From an uncultured Clostridium sp. (lineage in GTDB: Bacteria > Bacillota > Clostridia > TANB77 > CAG-508): 64,000 nt of DNA. Below are positions 32,938 to 42,610 of this stretch, piece after piece. The stretch is taken from the NCBI GenBank assembly GCA_900553985.1, contig USFW01000001.1, forward strand, positions 1 through 64,000, written 5' to 3'. How positions within the stretch are numbered: the stretch's first letter is position 1; the number at the start of each line of letters is the position of its first letter. Below the pieces are notes generated by a model that had not been told where the DNA came from, made no database searches, and saw only the letters and a program-made list of their open reading frames with translations. The position numbers and the translations under genes are program-made.

Positions 32938-34335
32938 TCATATTTTCGTAATATTTGTAATATCTAATATATCAAGACTTCTATTTGCTATTTTCATATA
33001 TCTTTCTTTTTTATCCTTTATTTTCTTTCCTTCTAGTTCAGGTAAAATACCAAAATTAGCATTCATTGGTTGAAATTTTGAATTTTCTGTTGAAATATAT
33101 TTAGCTAAAGCTCCTATTACATTAAACTCTGAAAAAGTAATTTTATGATTTTCGTGATTTTCAATACCTTTTTTATAGTCTTCTACTGCATTTATTGCTG
33201 CTAGCATTCCTGAAGATATTGATTCTACATATCCTTCTACTCCTGTTATTTGTCCTGCAAAATATATTGAATTATCCAATTTTAAGTTATATGTTTCGTC
33301 TAATAATTTAGTAGAATTAATATAAGTATTTCTATGCATTACTCCATATTTTATAAATTCTGCATTCTCTAGACCTGGTATCATTGAAAATACTCTTTTT
33401 TGTTCTCCAAATTTTAAATTTGTTTGAAATCCTACTAAATTATATAAACTCGCTTGTTTATCATCTTGTCTTAATTGAACTACTGCATAAGGTCTTTTTC
33501 CTGTTTTTGGATCATCAAATCCCACTGGTTTTAATGGTCCAAATCTCAAAGTATCAATTCCTCTATTTGCCATTATTTCGACAGGCATACACCCTTCAAA
33601 TATTTCTTTTTTCTCAAATTCATGTAAATTTACTACATCTGCTTTTATTAATTCACTTACAAATTTTTCATATTCTTCTTTATTCATTGGAAGATTTATA
33701 TAACTTTGTTCTTCTGTTTCTTGTTCTGCCAATCTATTTTTCCATTCTTCAATAGTTTCTTCTTTTTTCTTTTCTTGACTATATCTATCCCCATAAAATG
33801 CTATATCAAAATTGATACTGTCTTTTGATACTATTGGTGCTGCTGCATCATAAAAATATAATTTATCTTGTCCTGTTATTTTTTGAATTTGTTCTGCTAA
33901 TTTTTCTGATGTTAATGGTCCAGTTGCTACTATTACTATTCCATCTTCTACAAGTTTTGAAACATCAACAACTTCTTCATTTATAACTTCTATTAACTCA
34001 TTGTTACTTATTTCTTTTGTTACTCTTTTTGAAAAAATATCTCTATCTACTGCTAATGCTTGTCCTGCTGGCACTGCTGTTTCATCTGCTATTTTTATCA
34101 ATAAAGAACCTAATCTTCTCAATTCTTCTTTTAAAAGTCCACAAGCATTTGTTAACAAATTTGATTTAAATGAATTACTGCATACTATCTCTGCTAAGTC
34201 TTTATTGCTATGTGCTGGTGAAAATTTTATAGGTTTCATTTCATATAATTTTACTTTTATTCCTCTTTTTGCAATTTGATAGGCTGCTTCTGTTCCAGCT
34301 AGTCCTCCTCCAATAACAGTTATATAATCTTTCAT
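32938..34335 (-). CDS. trmFO: FADH2/methylene-THF-dependent tRNA m5U54 methyltransferase
   Basis: 465 residues. It methylates U54 in the tRNA T-loop using methylenetetrahydrofolate and FAD. Landmarks: the N-terminal FAD-binding VIGGGLAGTEAAYQIAKRG, YEMKPIKFSPAHSNKDLAEIVCSNSFKS, NACGLLKEELRRLGSLL, and the C-terminal YFAGQITGVEGYVESISSGMLAA. It overlaps the upstream coiled-coil gene by four bases (ATGA), so translation is coupled. The C-terminus is slightly extended. Confidence 0.96.
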   Translation of the reverse strand: MKDYITVIGGGLAGTEAAYQIAKRGIKVKLYEMKPIKFSPAHSNKDLAEIVCSNSFKSNLLTNACGLLKEELRRLGSLLIKIADETAVPAGQALAVDRDIFSKRVTKEISNNELIEVINEEVVDVSKLVEDGIVIVATGPLTSEKLAEQIQKITGQDKLYFYDAAAPIVSKDSINFDIAFYGDRYSQEKKKEETIEEWKNRLAEQETEEQSYINLPMNKEEYEKFVSELIKADVVNLHEFEKKEIFEGCMPVEIMANRGIDTLRFGPLKPVGFDDPKTGKRPYAVVQLRQDDKQASLYNLVGFQTNLKFGEQKRVFSMIPGLENAEFIKYGVMHRNTYINSTKLLDETYNLKLDNSIYFAGQITGVEGYVESISSGMLAAINAVEDYKKGIENHENHKITFSEFNVIGALAKYISTENSKFQPMNANFGILPELEGKKIKDKKERYMKIANRSLDILDITNITKI

Positions 34336-34844
34336 CTTTCTTTTTCCTCTTCTTCTTTTTTATATTCTTCCCAACTTTGAAAATCTTTGCTTCTTTCTGC
34401 CTCTTCTTTCATTTTCAAAATTCTTTTATTTTTAGAATTTTCTCTTCTATAATAATCTAGTTCCTCTTCGCCATACATTTCTTGTATTTCTGATTTAGCT
34501 CTAGCAATTTTTACATCTACTTCATCTATCTGATATTCTTCACTATATTGTTGCTTAAATTTCAGATATTTTATATTTTCTTCTAGCTTATTTATTTCAG
34601 GTTTTACTTCTATTTCTTCTATCTCCAATTTTGAAATTTTACAATAAACTTCTAACATTTCTTCTAATATTGTTATTTGAGCTTTATAATCTCTTCCATT
34701 TTGATTTGAATATTTTTCTTTTAGTTTCCTTATAATGCCATTATATTCATCTAGTTGTTTTTTCTTAGCTATATTTAAAGCAAATTCCTCAACTTCATCT
34801 CTTCGTCTCTCAAATTTCTCTGCCCAATTTTCTCTCTTATTCAT
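34332..34844 (-). CDS. Small coiled-coil protein coupled to trmFO
   Basis: 170 residues, highly charged (Glu/Lys) and predicted helical throughout; no membrane segment, Cys or recognised motif. The sequence has RRRDEVEEFALNIAKKKQLDEY near the start and a Glu-rich tail, EEYKKEEEEKER. The ATG follows AAAGGTGAAG. Its last four bases are the start of trmFO, and it lies 62 bases after the SNF2 gene. Function unknown; it is real by its binding site and coding character. Confidence 0.7.
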   Translation of the reverse strand: MNKRENWAEKFERRRDEVEEFALNIAKKKQLDEYNGIIRKLKEKYSNQNGRDYKAQITILEEMLEVYCKISKLEIEEIEVKPEINKLEENIKYLKFKQQYSEEYQIDEVDVKIARAKSEIQEMYGEEELDYYRRENSKNKRILKMKEEAERSKDFQSWEEYKKEEEEKER

Positions 34845-34906
34845 AACTCTTCACCTTTTATAATTTTTTTGTATATACTTAATTTATGTTATTATTTAGA
34901 ACATAA

Positions 34907-37900
34907 TCAAAATGTATCAAATAATTTCATAATATCATCTTTAGATAATTTATTAATAAATGAAACTTTCGTACTTAGCATATTATCCATTAATTCTGCT
35001 TTTTTCTGCTGTAACTCATATATTTTTTCTTCTATACTATTTTTAGTTATTAGCTTATAAACTTGTACATTATTTTTTTGTCCAATTCTATACGCTCTAT
35101 CTGTTGCTTGATTTTCAGTGGATAAGTTCCACCAAGGATCATAGTGAATTACCATGTCTGCTCCTGTTAAGTTTAACCCTGTTCCTCCTGCTTTTAGTGA
35201 TATCAAGAATATTTTCACCTCAGGATTTTGATTAAATTCATCTACTAACTTCATTCTTTCTTCCACTTTTGTAGCTCCTGTTAGCTTAAAGTAGTTAATA
35301 TTTCTTTCCTTTAATTCCTCTTCTATTATACTAAACATTGATGTATAACCAGAAAATAATAATATTTTATGATTTCCTTTAATTGCATCTTCTATTATTT
35401 CCATACATTGTTCTAGTTTGCTACTTCCCTCTTTATAGTTGTCTATAAATAAACTTGGATGACAACATATTTGTCTTAATCTTGTTAAAGCTGCTAATAT
35501 TTTTATATGACTTCTTTCTACTCCATTTACATTTATCTCTTCTGCTACTTCTTGTTTCGCTTGGGCTAAATACGATAAATATATATTTTTTTGTTCTTCT
35601 CCCATTTCATTATTTAATACTGTAACTGTTTTATCTGGAAGTTCTGTTAATACTTCCTTTTTAGTTCTTCTTAATACAAATGGTTCTATTAACATTTTTA
35701 GTTTATTCATTGTTTTTACATCATTATCTTTTACTATTGGTGTTTCATACATATTTTTAAATTGTTTATATGCAAATAAATATCCTGGCATTATATAATC
35801 AAATATTGACCATAATTCTGCTAAAGAATTTTCTATTGGTGTTCCAGTAAGTGCATATTTTGTATCTGCTAAAATTTTCTTAATTGCTTTTGCATTTTGT
35901 GTATTACTATTTTTTAAATATTGTGCTTCATCTGCTATTATAAATCTAAAATTATAATTTTTATCTTTGTATAATTCTATATCTCTTTTTAATAAATCAT
36001 ATGATGTTATTACTAAATCATAATTTTGAATTTCTGATATTTTTTTCTTTCTTTCTTGTAAGGTTCCATTTATCACCATAGTTTGTAAGCCTTCAGCAAA
36101 TTTTTTAGCTTCATTTTCCCAGTTCAAAGCCAATGAGCTAGGAGATACAACTATACTTGCTCTTCTTTCTTCAAAAGATGTATTTTCTACATAATCAACA
36201 ATTATTGATAACATTTGAATTGTTTTTCCTAATCCCATGTCATCTGCTAATATTCCTCCAAAATTATATTTATCCAATGTTTTTAACCACTTAAATCCTG
36301 TTTTTTGATAATATCTAAGTGTATTTTCTAATTTTTCTGGTATTTGTATTTCTTCTTCAATATTTTCTTTGTTTAATTGTTTTACTACTTTTTTATATTC
36401 ACTATTCTTATTTACTTGATTACTATTTATCCCTTTTAATAATTTATCTAAATAGAAACTTCTATAAATTGGAAGATTTACTTCTCCTTCTTCTATTTCT
36501 TTATAGTCTATTCCCATTCCAGTAGTTAACTTATCTAAAAATTCTATTTCTTCATTATTCTCTAAGTTCAAGAAACTTCCATCTTTTAATCTATGATATT
36601 TTTTCTTTAAGTTATATTTTGACATTATATCTTCTAGTTCATTAATATCTATGTCTAATTTTTTTAAGTCTATTGATAGTAAATTATTTTCAACTTTAAC
36701 ACCTAAGCTTCCAATTTTATTTTGTCTTATTTGTTTTTGCTTGAAATTTTCTGTTACTAGTACATCAAACTTTTGCATATAATAGTTTATATCATCTGTT
36801 AGAAATTGATAAATCTTATCATTATCAGGTAATATAAATCTTAAGTTATTTATATCAAACATAAATCCTGTTTTTCTGAAAATGTTTAAAGTTTTTGTTT
36901 CTTGAATTTTATTTCTAGCAAAGTTTATTTTTTGTTTTTCATCTAAAGGATTAAATTCGTTATTTCCATATTGAAATTTGACATCAGCTATTAAATAATC
37001 ATTTTTGTCAAAGTCTAAATATACTTTTACTACTAATATTTCTGGTTTATATTTTTCTATTTCTTCTTCTCTTAGATTTTCTAAGTTTATTGCATCTTTT
37101 ACTTTAGGTATTACGATAGAAAATAACTGAGATAATTCTTTTTTGCCTAATTTTACTTCGGTCATATAGTTTTGTCTAAATATTTCTAACATTTTTAAAT
37201 TTGAGTTTTCAAATTCTTTTGTACATCTATATAATTTTTTCTCACTTAAAACATATTTATATTTTTTCCCTATTATTATAGATACCTTATATATATCAAT
37301 ACTTGGTACTATTTCATATTGGTCTTTTCCTAATTTATTTACTATAAACTCTATATCTGGTTTTTCTTCTGTAAATTCTACTAAATTTTCTGTATATTCT
37401 CTTTTTACTAAAATCTCTTTTCCTTTTAGTATTTCAAATAAATCATCTATTCCACTATTGCTTAATATTATACTAGTTTCACTTAATGCATTTCCATAGA
37501 ATCTATAATTGCTATTTGAATTTGAATTTGCATATTTTATAATCTCTGCATATTTCATTAAAAAATCTAATAGTTTTTGGCTTTCTTCTTCAAAATTTTC
37601 TTTTATATGAACAAATTTTAGGTTTTTACCATAACTATAATTCTCTTTGTTTAACATCCTTGTATAAAATTCTGATAAGTTTTTTATTTTATACATTTTT
37701 GTCTTTCCAATTTTGAATTCAAGCTTCATTTCTCCTGTAAATTTGTCATAATATATGCTTGGCTCTAGTTTTACACTTCCTTGTGTTTTTAATTCTGTTT
37801 CCTCTTCTTCTAGATCTTCTAATTCTTCGTTGTAAAAAATACTTACCATTTGGTTAAAAATTCTGTATTCATTTTGAGTTGTATTTGAGTTTGATATATT

Positions 37901-38344
37901 TTTTGTAGATAATTTATTTTCACTTTCTATTGCTTTATTTTCTATCATGTCTTCAAACAATTCAAAACCTTGCTCTTTAATTTTTTCTGTGTCAGCTGTT
38001 TCGTTTTCTATTTCTTGTTGTTCATCTTCTAAAGAATAGTTATTTCCTTCATCAACAAATGTTAATACTGTTGCTAAAGAATGCTTACATACTCCATAAT
38101 GATTATAATAGTCTAAACAAGTACAGCTTACATCTTCTATTTCTCCATCTTTTACTAATACATATGTGTTATATATTTCTCCATTTCCTTTTACTTTCGC
38201 TTTTATTTCAAAGTTTAATGGATTTTCATATTCGTAGTTTTGAATTGCTACCCTTTTTTCTTTCCTGTATTTTTGAGCTTTTTTTGTTCTTTCATAGCCT
38301 GCATCATTATATAAATTTTCTATTACATTTTTATTAACTCGCAT
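34907..38344 (-). CDS. SWIM zinc-finger SNF2-family ATPase
   Basis: 1145 residues. An N-terminal SWIM zinc finger (CTCLDYYNHYGVCKH, about residues 74-88) is followed by a long poorly conserved region (150-640) and a SNF2/Rad54-type helicase core: DDMGLGKT (Walker A), IIADEAQYLKN (DEAQ box), LTGTPIENSL, LISLKAGGTGLNLTGADMVIHYDPWWN and ATDRAYRIGQ (motifs V and VI). Bacterial members are thought to remodel nucleoprotein, perhaps RNA polymerase or chromosomal DNA. The binding site is AAAGGAG, and a near-consensus promoter lies 28 bases upstream. It probably leads an operon with the coiled-coil gene and trmFO. Not a RapA: the SWIM domain and length fit the Firmicute SNF2-SWIM group. Confidence 0.9.
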   Translation of the reverse strand: MRVNKNVIENLYNDAGYERTKKAQKYRKEKRVAIQNYEYENPLNFEIKAKVKGNGEIYNTYVLVKDGEIEDVSCTCLDYYNHYGVCKHSLATVLTFVDEGNNYSLEDEQQEIENETADTEKIKEQGFELFEDMIENKAIESENKLSTKNISNSNTTQNEYRIFNQMVSIFYNEELEDLEEEETELKTQGSVKLEPSIYYDKFTGEMKLEFKIGKTKMYKIKNLSEFYTRMLNKENYSYGKNLKFVHIKENFEEESQKLLDFLMKYAEIIKYANSNSNSNYRFYGNALSETSIILSNSGIDDLFEILKGKEILVKREYTENLVEFTEEKPDIEFIVNKLGKDQYEIVPSIDIYKVSIIIGKKYKYVLSEKKLYRCTKEFENSNLKMLEIFRQNYMTEVKLGKKELSQLFSIVIPKVKDAINLENLREEEIEKYKPEILVVKVYLDFDKNDYLIADVKFQYGNNEFNPLDEKQKINFARNKIQETKTLNIFRKTGFMFDINNLRFILPDNDKIYQFLTDDINYYMQKFDVLVTENFKQKQIRQNKIGSLGVKVENNLLSIDLKKLDIDINELEDIMSKYNLKKKYHRLKDGSFLNLENNEEIEFLDKLTTGMGIDYKEIEEGEVNLPIYRSFYLDKLLKGINSNQVNKNSEYKKVVKQLNKENIEEEIQIPEKLENTLRYYQKTGFKWLKTLDKYNFGGILADDMGLGKTIQMLSIIVDYVENTSFEERRASIVVSPSSLALNWENEAKKFAEGLQTMVINGTLQERKKKISEIQNYDLVITSYDLLKRDIELYKDKNYNFRFIIADEAQYLKNSNTQNAKAIKKILADTKYALTGTPIENSLAELWSIFDYIMPGYLFAYKQFKNMYETPIVKDNDVKTMNKLKMLIEPFVLRRTKKEVLTELPDKTVTVLNNEMGEEQKNIYLSYLAQAKQEVAEEINVNGVERSHIKILAALTRLRQICCHPSLFIDNYKEGSSKLEQCMEIIEDAIKGNHKILLFSGYTSMFSIIEEELKERNINYFKLTGATKVEERMKLVDEFNQNPEVKIFLISLKAGGTGLNLTGADMVIHYDPWWNLSTENQATDRAYRIGQKNNVQVYKLITKNSIEEKIYELQQKKAELMDNMLSTKVSFINKLSKDDIMKLFDTF

Positions 38345-38371
38345 ATTTTTTCTCCTTTTATTCGGTTAATA

Positions 38372-38400
38372 ATTATATAATATTTTTTCTTTATTTTCAA
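38372..38400 (-). promoter_or_regulatory. Promoter of the SNF2 operon
   Basis: On the minus strand: -35 TTGAAA (38395-38400), 17-base spacer, -10 TATAAT (38372-38377). Confidence 0.7.
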
Positions 38401-38403
38401 CCA

Positions 38404-38452
38404 AAAAACAAAAAGACACAAATTTATTGTATAAAATAAATTTGTGTCTTTA
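38404..38452 (-). terminator. Terminator of the spo0E-like gene
   Basis: AAGACACAAATTTA (38413-38426) pairs with TAAATTTGTGTCTT (38437-38450), with a TTTTTG-TTTTTT tail on the minus strand. The stem begins at the stop codon. Confidence 0.85.
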
Positions 38453-38662
38453 AGTTTTTCCATCTAATTCAATTTTATTTCTTTTATTACTTCTTTTTGC
38501 CTTGCAAACTCTACAAACTTGTTGTTTATCTTCATAGTATTTTGCAATTAGTTCGTCTAATTCTATGCTTAATTGATAAATGATAGTATAGTCTTTTTTC
38601 TGTTCTATACTTTGATTTAATTTGTTTCTTAATTTACAAATTTCATCATTTAACATACTCAT
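38450..38662 (-). CDS. spo0E: Spo0E-family aspartyl-phosphate phosphatase
   Basis: 70 residues. The family signature SIELDELIAKYY (the S-x-ELD-x-LI-x-x-YY motif) follows the paired helix LRNKLNQSIEQKKDY. In Bacillus, Spo0E dephosphorylates Spo0A-P and delays sporulation. The C-terminus has an extra CRVCKAKRSNKRNK stretch with two Cys, not usual for the family. It is transcribed alone, with its own promoter and terminator. The ATG could be the first codon or the one two codons on; both follow AAAGGAGAG. Confidence 0.85.
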   Translation of the reverse strand: MSMLNDEICKLRNKLNQSIEQKKDYTIIYQLSIELDELIAKYYEDKQQVCRVCKAKRSNKRNKIELDGKT

Positions 38663-38698
38663 CTCTCCTTTTTATTAATTTATCTTCCGTATACTTAT

Positions 38699-38727
38699 AA
38701 ATTAACACAGAAAACTCCTCTAGTCAA
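38699..38727 (-). promoter_or_regulatory. Promoter of the spo0E-like gene
   Basis: On the minus strand: -35 TTGACT (38722-38727), 17-base spacer, -10 TAATTT (38699-38704). Confidence 0.55.
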
Positions 38728-38794
38728 GTATTTTCAATGGTTTTTGTCAACTTTCGTATAACATTTTTTCTTGTTTTTCGACAGCTAGAAACAG

Positions 38795-38840
38795 AAAAAA
38801 ACGGTATCATTTTTTTGAATTTATAATAACCGCTTTTTTT
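38795..38840 (-). terminator. Terminator of the M16 peptidase operon
   Basis: GCGGTTATTAT pairs with ATGATACCG on the minus strand and is followed by seven Ts; it ends 24 bases beyond the M16 stop. Confidence 0.65.
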
Positions 38841-38863
38841 ACACATTTTTTAACTATTATTTT

Positions 38864-40150
38864 TTAACTTTTTACTATTGAAAGTACCATTTTATTTTCT
38901 TTAAATACATCTTTTAACACCTGGTTTAAATATTCTACATTTATACTGTTTATTTCTTCTATATAGTCAAAACTATTTATTCCTTTGAAGTAGTCTGCTA
39001 AAAACATTCTTGCAATATCTGTAACATCATTATATTCTTTTACATATCCACCATATATCATTTTTTTGTTTCTCTCGAAGTCATTTTCATCTATTCCGTT
39101 TTCCTTTAACTCTTTTACCCTTAATTTGAATTTTTCATATAATTTTTCTGGATCTGTTGATTGTCCAGCAATTAGTATATGAGCATATGTTTTTGAAAAT
39201 TCATAGTCTAAACTTGCTCCTGAATAAATTAATCCTTCGTTATATAACTCTTTGTATAACTTTGAACTTCTTCCCATTATTATATTTAGTAAAATTTCTA
39301 TTGCAATATGTTTTTTTACTATATCTGTTTTGTTGGAATTTTCCACATTATCAATTTTATCTTTTATTCCTATTGTATATAATGGTTGACTAACTTCCAA
39401 TTTTTGTTCTATTTTTTCTTTTACAATTTCTTCTGGTTCTTCTTGAAAAATTCTTTCTATTTTGCCATTGCTTTTTTTGTCTATTAATCTTTTCTTTACT
39501 TCTTCTATTAATTTTTCTGGCTCAAAATCTCCACAAATTACCATTGCCATATTTGATGGATTATAGAAAGTTTCATAACATTTATATAATATTTCTTTAT
39601 CAATCTTACTAATTGTTTCTATTGTTCCTACAATGTCTATTTTTATAGGATTATTATGGTACATTGCTTCCATAGCATTTAGATAAACTCTCCATTCAGG
39701 ATAGTCATCATACATCATTATTTCTTGACCAATTATTCCTTTTTCTTTTTCTACATTTTCGTCTGTAAAATATGGGTGTTGAACATAGTCCATTAATTCA
39801 TCCATTGCTTCATAAAAATTGTCTGTACATTCAAATAAATATGCTGTATGGTCATTTGTTGTATATGCATTTGCTTCTGTTCCTAGAGCTGTTAAAACAT
39901 CTAAACTATTTGTTCCATTTTCTTGTTCAAACATTTTATGCTCTAAAAAATGTGCTACTCCATTTGGCACTGTTGTTTTTTCTTGTTCTCCTGGAACTAT
40001 GAATTCATTGTCATTTGAACCATAATTTGTTCCCCAAATCATATATTTCTTTTGAACACCCGGTTTAGGTATTATCATTACTGTTAATCCATTATCAAGT
40101 TTCTCAATATATATTTTTTCTTTTACTTTTGAATTTTCTATAATTTGCAT
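38864..40150 (-). CDS. M16-family zinc peptidase (YmfH-like)
   Basis: 428 residues. The zinc site is intact: HFLEHKMFE (HxxEH) with a distal Glu in the ENVEKEKGIIGQEI helix. Then come the inter-domain region and the second, non-catalytic M16_C domain (about 180-360). It is the second gene of a pair with the 40237 gene, in the arrangement of B. subtilis ymfF-ymfH. M16 pairs of this kind form a heterodimer with one active subunit. The substrate is unknown. The binding site AAAGGA precedes the ATG. Confidence 0.88.
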   Translation of the reverse strand: MQIIENSKVKEKIYIEKLDNGLTVMIIPKPGVQKKYMIWGTNYGSNDNEFIVPGEQEKTTVPNGVAHFLEHKMFEQENGTNSLDVLTALGTEANAYTTNDHTAYLFECTDNFYEAMDELMDYVQHPYFTDENVEKEKGIIGQEIMMYDDYPEWRVYLNAMEAMYHNNPIKIDIVGTIETISKIDKEILYKCYETFYNPSNMAMVICGDFEPEKLIEEVKKRLIDKKSNGKIERIFQEEPEEIVKEKIEQKLEVSQPLYTIGIKDKIDNVENSNKTDIVKKHIAIEILLNIIMGRSSKLYKELYNEGLIYSGASLDYEFSKTYAHILIAGQSTDPEKLYEKFKLRVKELKENGIDENDFERNKKMIYGGYVKEYNDVTDIARMFLADYFKGINSFDYIEEINSINVEYLNQVLKDVFKENKMVLSIVKS

Positions 40151-40236
40151 TAAACTCTCATTCCTTTCCCACCTTATTAAAAGTCACATATATTAGTAAA
40201 ATATTCTTTATTTCCTTAAAACTAATTCTTCCTTTT

Positions 40237-41511
40237 CTAATTTCTTAAGAAGTATATTGTATTTATTTTTATTTTACTTGCAATATCTATAACATCCTGC
40301 TTATTAACTTCTTGAATTTTTTTCATATAATTTTCTAAATTTACTTCATTTTTTGATAACTCTTGACCAAAACAATATGTTATTTGAGTATCTTGTTCAT
40401 CATCTATTAATTTTATCGATGCCAATATACCTTTTTTTGCATTTTCTACTTCTTCTTCCGTAAAATCTCCTGCTTTCATATCTTCTATTTGCTTTCTTAT
40501 TAATTCTAATGCTTTTTCATAGTTTGATATTTCTATTCCACATCTTACGAAAATATTGTTCTTAATTCTATGATAACTTGAACTTGCTACATATGCTAAA
40601 TGTGCTTTTTCTCTTACATTTTGAAACATTTTAGAATTCGCACTTCCACCTAGCAAACTGTTATATATCATTGTATCATATTTTAATTCTTCATTTTCAA
40701 AATTAATATCTAATCCTAATATTAATTTTCCCTGTGTTACATCCATATTTTCTATTATAGTTTTTTCTTCAACATTTTTTACTTTATTTAGATTTACATT
40801 GTTTGTGACAAATTTAGCTTCTCTTTCTTGTAATCCTTGTATGTCTTCATTATCCTTTACTATTTCTTCAATATTTTCAGTAATGTCACCAGATACAAAT
40901 ATATCAATTTTACACTCTTCTCTTAATTTTTTGTATTGGTCATATAGGTTATTTTCATTAATATTATCCAAATCCTCTATATATCCAAATTTATATAATC
41001 CAAATGGTTCATTTTTATACATTTCTTCTATACATCTATCAAGAGAATAACTTGCTTTATTATCTATTTTCCCCTCTATTCTTTGTTTTATATTGTTCTT
41101 TTCTTGTTCAACATATTCTTTTTTGAATCCTTCATTTTCTACTAATGGATTAAATACTATTTCTACTATTTTTTGTATAGCAGTTTTTAACATATTTTCT
41201 TCAGTTTGTGGTAAAAATTTATCATTTATTGTTTCTATATAAAATTTTAAAACTTGATTATCTCCTGTTTTATCTAACCCACAGTCAAAACTAGCACCAT
41301 ACATTTCTTCAAGTTCTTTACTAATTTGTTCTTGAGTTGGCATATTTTTACTTCCTCTTCTTAGTAAAGCCGATATTACTGCATTTTTAGTTACAGTTTC
41401 TCTTTCTAATTTTGTTGTTAGAAAAATTGCAATTAAGTTTGTTTTAAATTTGTCTGTTTTTATTGTATGCAAATTTATTCCTTTTTTTATTTCACTTTTC
41501 TTGTATTCCAT
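40237..41511 (-). CDS. M16-family inactive partner (YmfF-like)
   Basis: 424 residues with the M16 fold, but at the site of HxxEH the sequence reads RRGSKNMPTQEQISKELEEM, so the zinc ligands are missing. M16_C landmarks: LGGSANSKMFQNVREKAHLAYVASSSYHR (about 280-310). It probably serves as the structural half of the peptidase, as in mitochondrial MPP-alpha and YmfF-type proteins. It is upstream of the active partner by 86 bases, in one operon. Two promoter candidates lie 90-240 bases upstream, leaving a leader of up to 200 bases. Confidence 0.85.
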   Translation of the reverse strand: MEYKKSEIKKGINLHTIKTDKFKTNLIAIFLTTKLERETVTKNAVISALLRRGSKNMPTQEQISKELEEMYGASFDCGLDKTGDNQVLKFYIETINDKFLPQTEENMLKTAIQKIVEIVFNPLVENEGFKKEYVEQEKNNIKQRIEGKIDNKASYSLDRCIEEMYKNEPFGLYKFGYIEDLDNINENNLYDQYKKLREECKIDIFVSGDITENIEEIVKDNEDIQGLQEREAKFVTNNVNLNKVKNVEEKTIIENMDVTQGKLILGLDINFENEELKYDTMIYNSLLGGSANSKMFQNVREKAHLAYVASSSYHRIKNNIFVRCGIEISNYEKALELIRKQIEDMKAGDFTEEEVENAKKGILASIKLIDDEQDTQITYCFGQELSKNEVNLENYMKKIQEVNKQDVIDIASKIKINTIYFLRN

Positions 41512-41598
41512 AAAAACCGTTCCTTTCCCTCTTAAATTAAAAGCTTACATAGTATGAAAGATTTTTGCCTTCTTCCAAACTATACCTTTTTCTAAGTT

Positions 41599-41627
41599 AT
41601 TGTATTACTATTTTTTGTTATTTACAA
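41599..41627 (-). promoter_or_regulatory. M16 operon promoter candidate, proximal
   Basis: On the minus strand: -35 TTGTAA (41622-41627), 17-base spacer, -10 TACAAT (41599-41604). Confidence 0.5.
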
Positions 41628-41719
41628 TATTTTAATGAGTAAGTTTTTATATTTTTCATAAATTCTATATTAATAAGTTTTATTTTTAGACTAATACATT
41701 TAACTATTCTTTCTAACTT

Positions 41720-41749
41720 ATTATACTTTTTCTGCACGTTTTTATTCAA
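41720..41749 (-). promoter_or_regulatory. M16 operon promoter candidate, distal
   Basis: On the minus strand: -35 TTGAAT (41744-41749), 18-base spacer, -10 TATAAT (41720-41725). The stretch 41512-41825 holds nothing but these two promoters. Confidence 0.5.
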
Positions 41750-41825
41750 AACACAAAGAGAATAATTAAATTTTCTGTATTTTTTATTGTACCGAAAATT
41801 TCCTATTTTATCCCTTTTAGTAAAA

Positions 41826-41869
41826 ACAAAAAATAGAAATGAAAATCAATTTTCCATCCCTATTTTTAT
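41826..41869 (-). terminator. Terminator of rpsU
   Basis: AAAAATAG (41828-41836) pairs with CTATTTTT (41860-41867), with an inner AAAAT/ATTTT stem and a long T-rich tail on the minus strand. Confidence 0.7.
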
Positions 41870-41883
41870 CAGTTATTTAATTA

Positions 41884-42054
41884 CTAAAATTTTCTTTTTC
41901 TTGCAGCCTCTGATTTTTTCTTTCTCTTTACACTAGGCTTTTCATAATGTTCTCTTTTACGTACTTCTTGAAGTACTCCATTTCTTGCACATTGTCTTTT
42001 AAATCTTTTTAATGCATCTTCTATATTTCCATTATTAACTTTAATCTCTAACAT
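41884..42054 (-). CDS. rpsU: 30S ribosomal protein S21
   Basis: 56 residues: it starts MLEIKVNNGNIEDALKRFKR, then QCARNGVLQEVRKREHYEKP, and ends with the basic SVKRKKKSEAARKRKF. This is the complete S21 pattern and length. The ATG follows GGAAGGAGGGG. A perfect consensus promoter and a terminator frame it as a single-gene unit. S21 helps 30S initiation. Confidence 0.97.
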   Translation of the reverse strand: MLEIKVNNGNIEDALKRFKRQCARNGVLQEVRKREHYEKPSVKRKKKSEAARKRKF

Positions 42055-42119
42055 TTAATTTCCCCTCCTTCCGGTCATACGAAAACTGTATGTTGGGATA
42101 ACCCTTATTAACGGTATTA

Positions 42120-42148
42120 ATTATACATTAAAGCAATATTGTTGTCAA
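42120..42148 (-). promoter_or_regulatory. Consensus promoter of rpsU
   Basis: On the minus strand: -35 TTGACA (42143-42148), 17-base spacer, -10 TATAAT (42120-42125), both hexamers exact. The 5' leader has a CATAC/GTATG hairpin. Confidence 0.85.
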
Positions 42149-42288
42149 TAGGTAATTTTATTAATTTTAAAATGGCATTTTTGTAATATAAATGTTTTCA
42201 TTTTTATGCACAACTTTTAATGTATAAAGATTTATTTATTCAAATTTTTGCTAATATTATTATATATTAGATTTAGCAGGTGATTAAT

Positions 42289-42486
42289 TTGAAATTTAAA
42301 AGAATTAAAGATTTGAGAGAAGATAATGATAAACTTCAAAAAGATATTGCTCAACTTCTTGGTACTTCACAACAATATTATTCTGAATATGAAAGTGGTA
42401 AAAGAACTATTCCTATTTCACATCTCATTACTTTAGCTCAATATTACCAGACCTCTATTGATTATATAGTTGGTATTTCTGATTAA
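42289..42486 (+). CDS. Small XRE-family regulator
   Basis: 65 residues from TTG 42289, which follows AGGTGAT. A GTG three codons upstream is part of that binding site, so the TTG is preferred. The whole protein is one HTH_3 domain: LKFKRIKDLREDNDKL..., DIAQLLGTSQQYYSEYESGKR, IPISHLITLAQYYQTSIDYIVG. It is plus-strand and alone. Target unknown. Confidence 0.82.
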   Translation: MKFKRIKDLREDNDKLQKDIAQLLGTSQQYYSEYESGKRTIPISHLITLAQYYQTSIDYIVGISD

Positions 42487-42610
42487 AAAAATAATACTCA
42501 AAATAAAAAAACAAGTTAAATTAATCTATATTATAAAATTAATTTAATTTGTTTTATATTTATTATTTTTTGTATTTCTCTTTATTTAATTTATATTTTA
42601 TTTTTCTACT

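Noticed and set aside
41512..41720. Riboswitch in the leader of the M16 operon
   Set aside because: AT-rich and unstructured by eye; no known aptamer motif.
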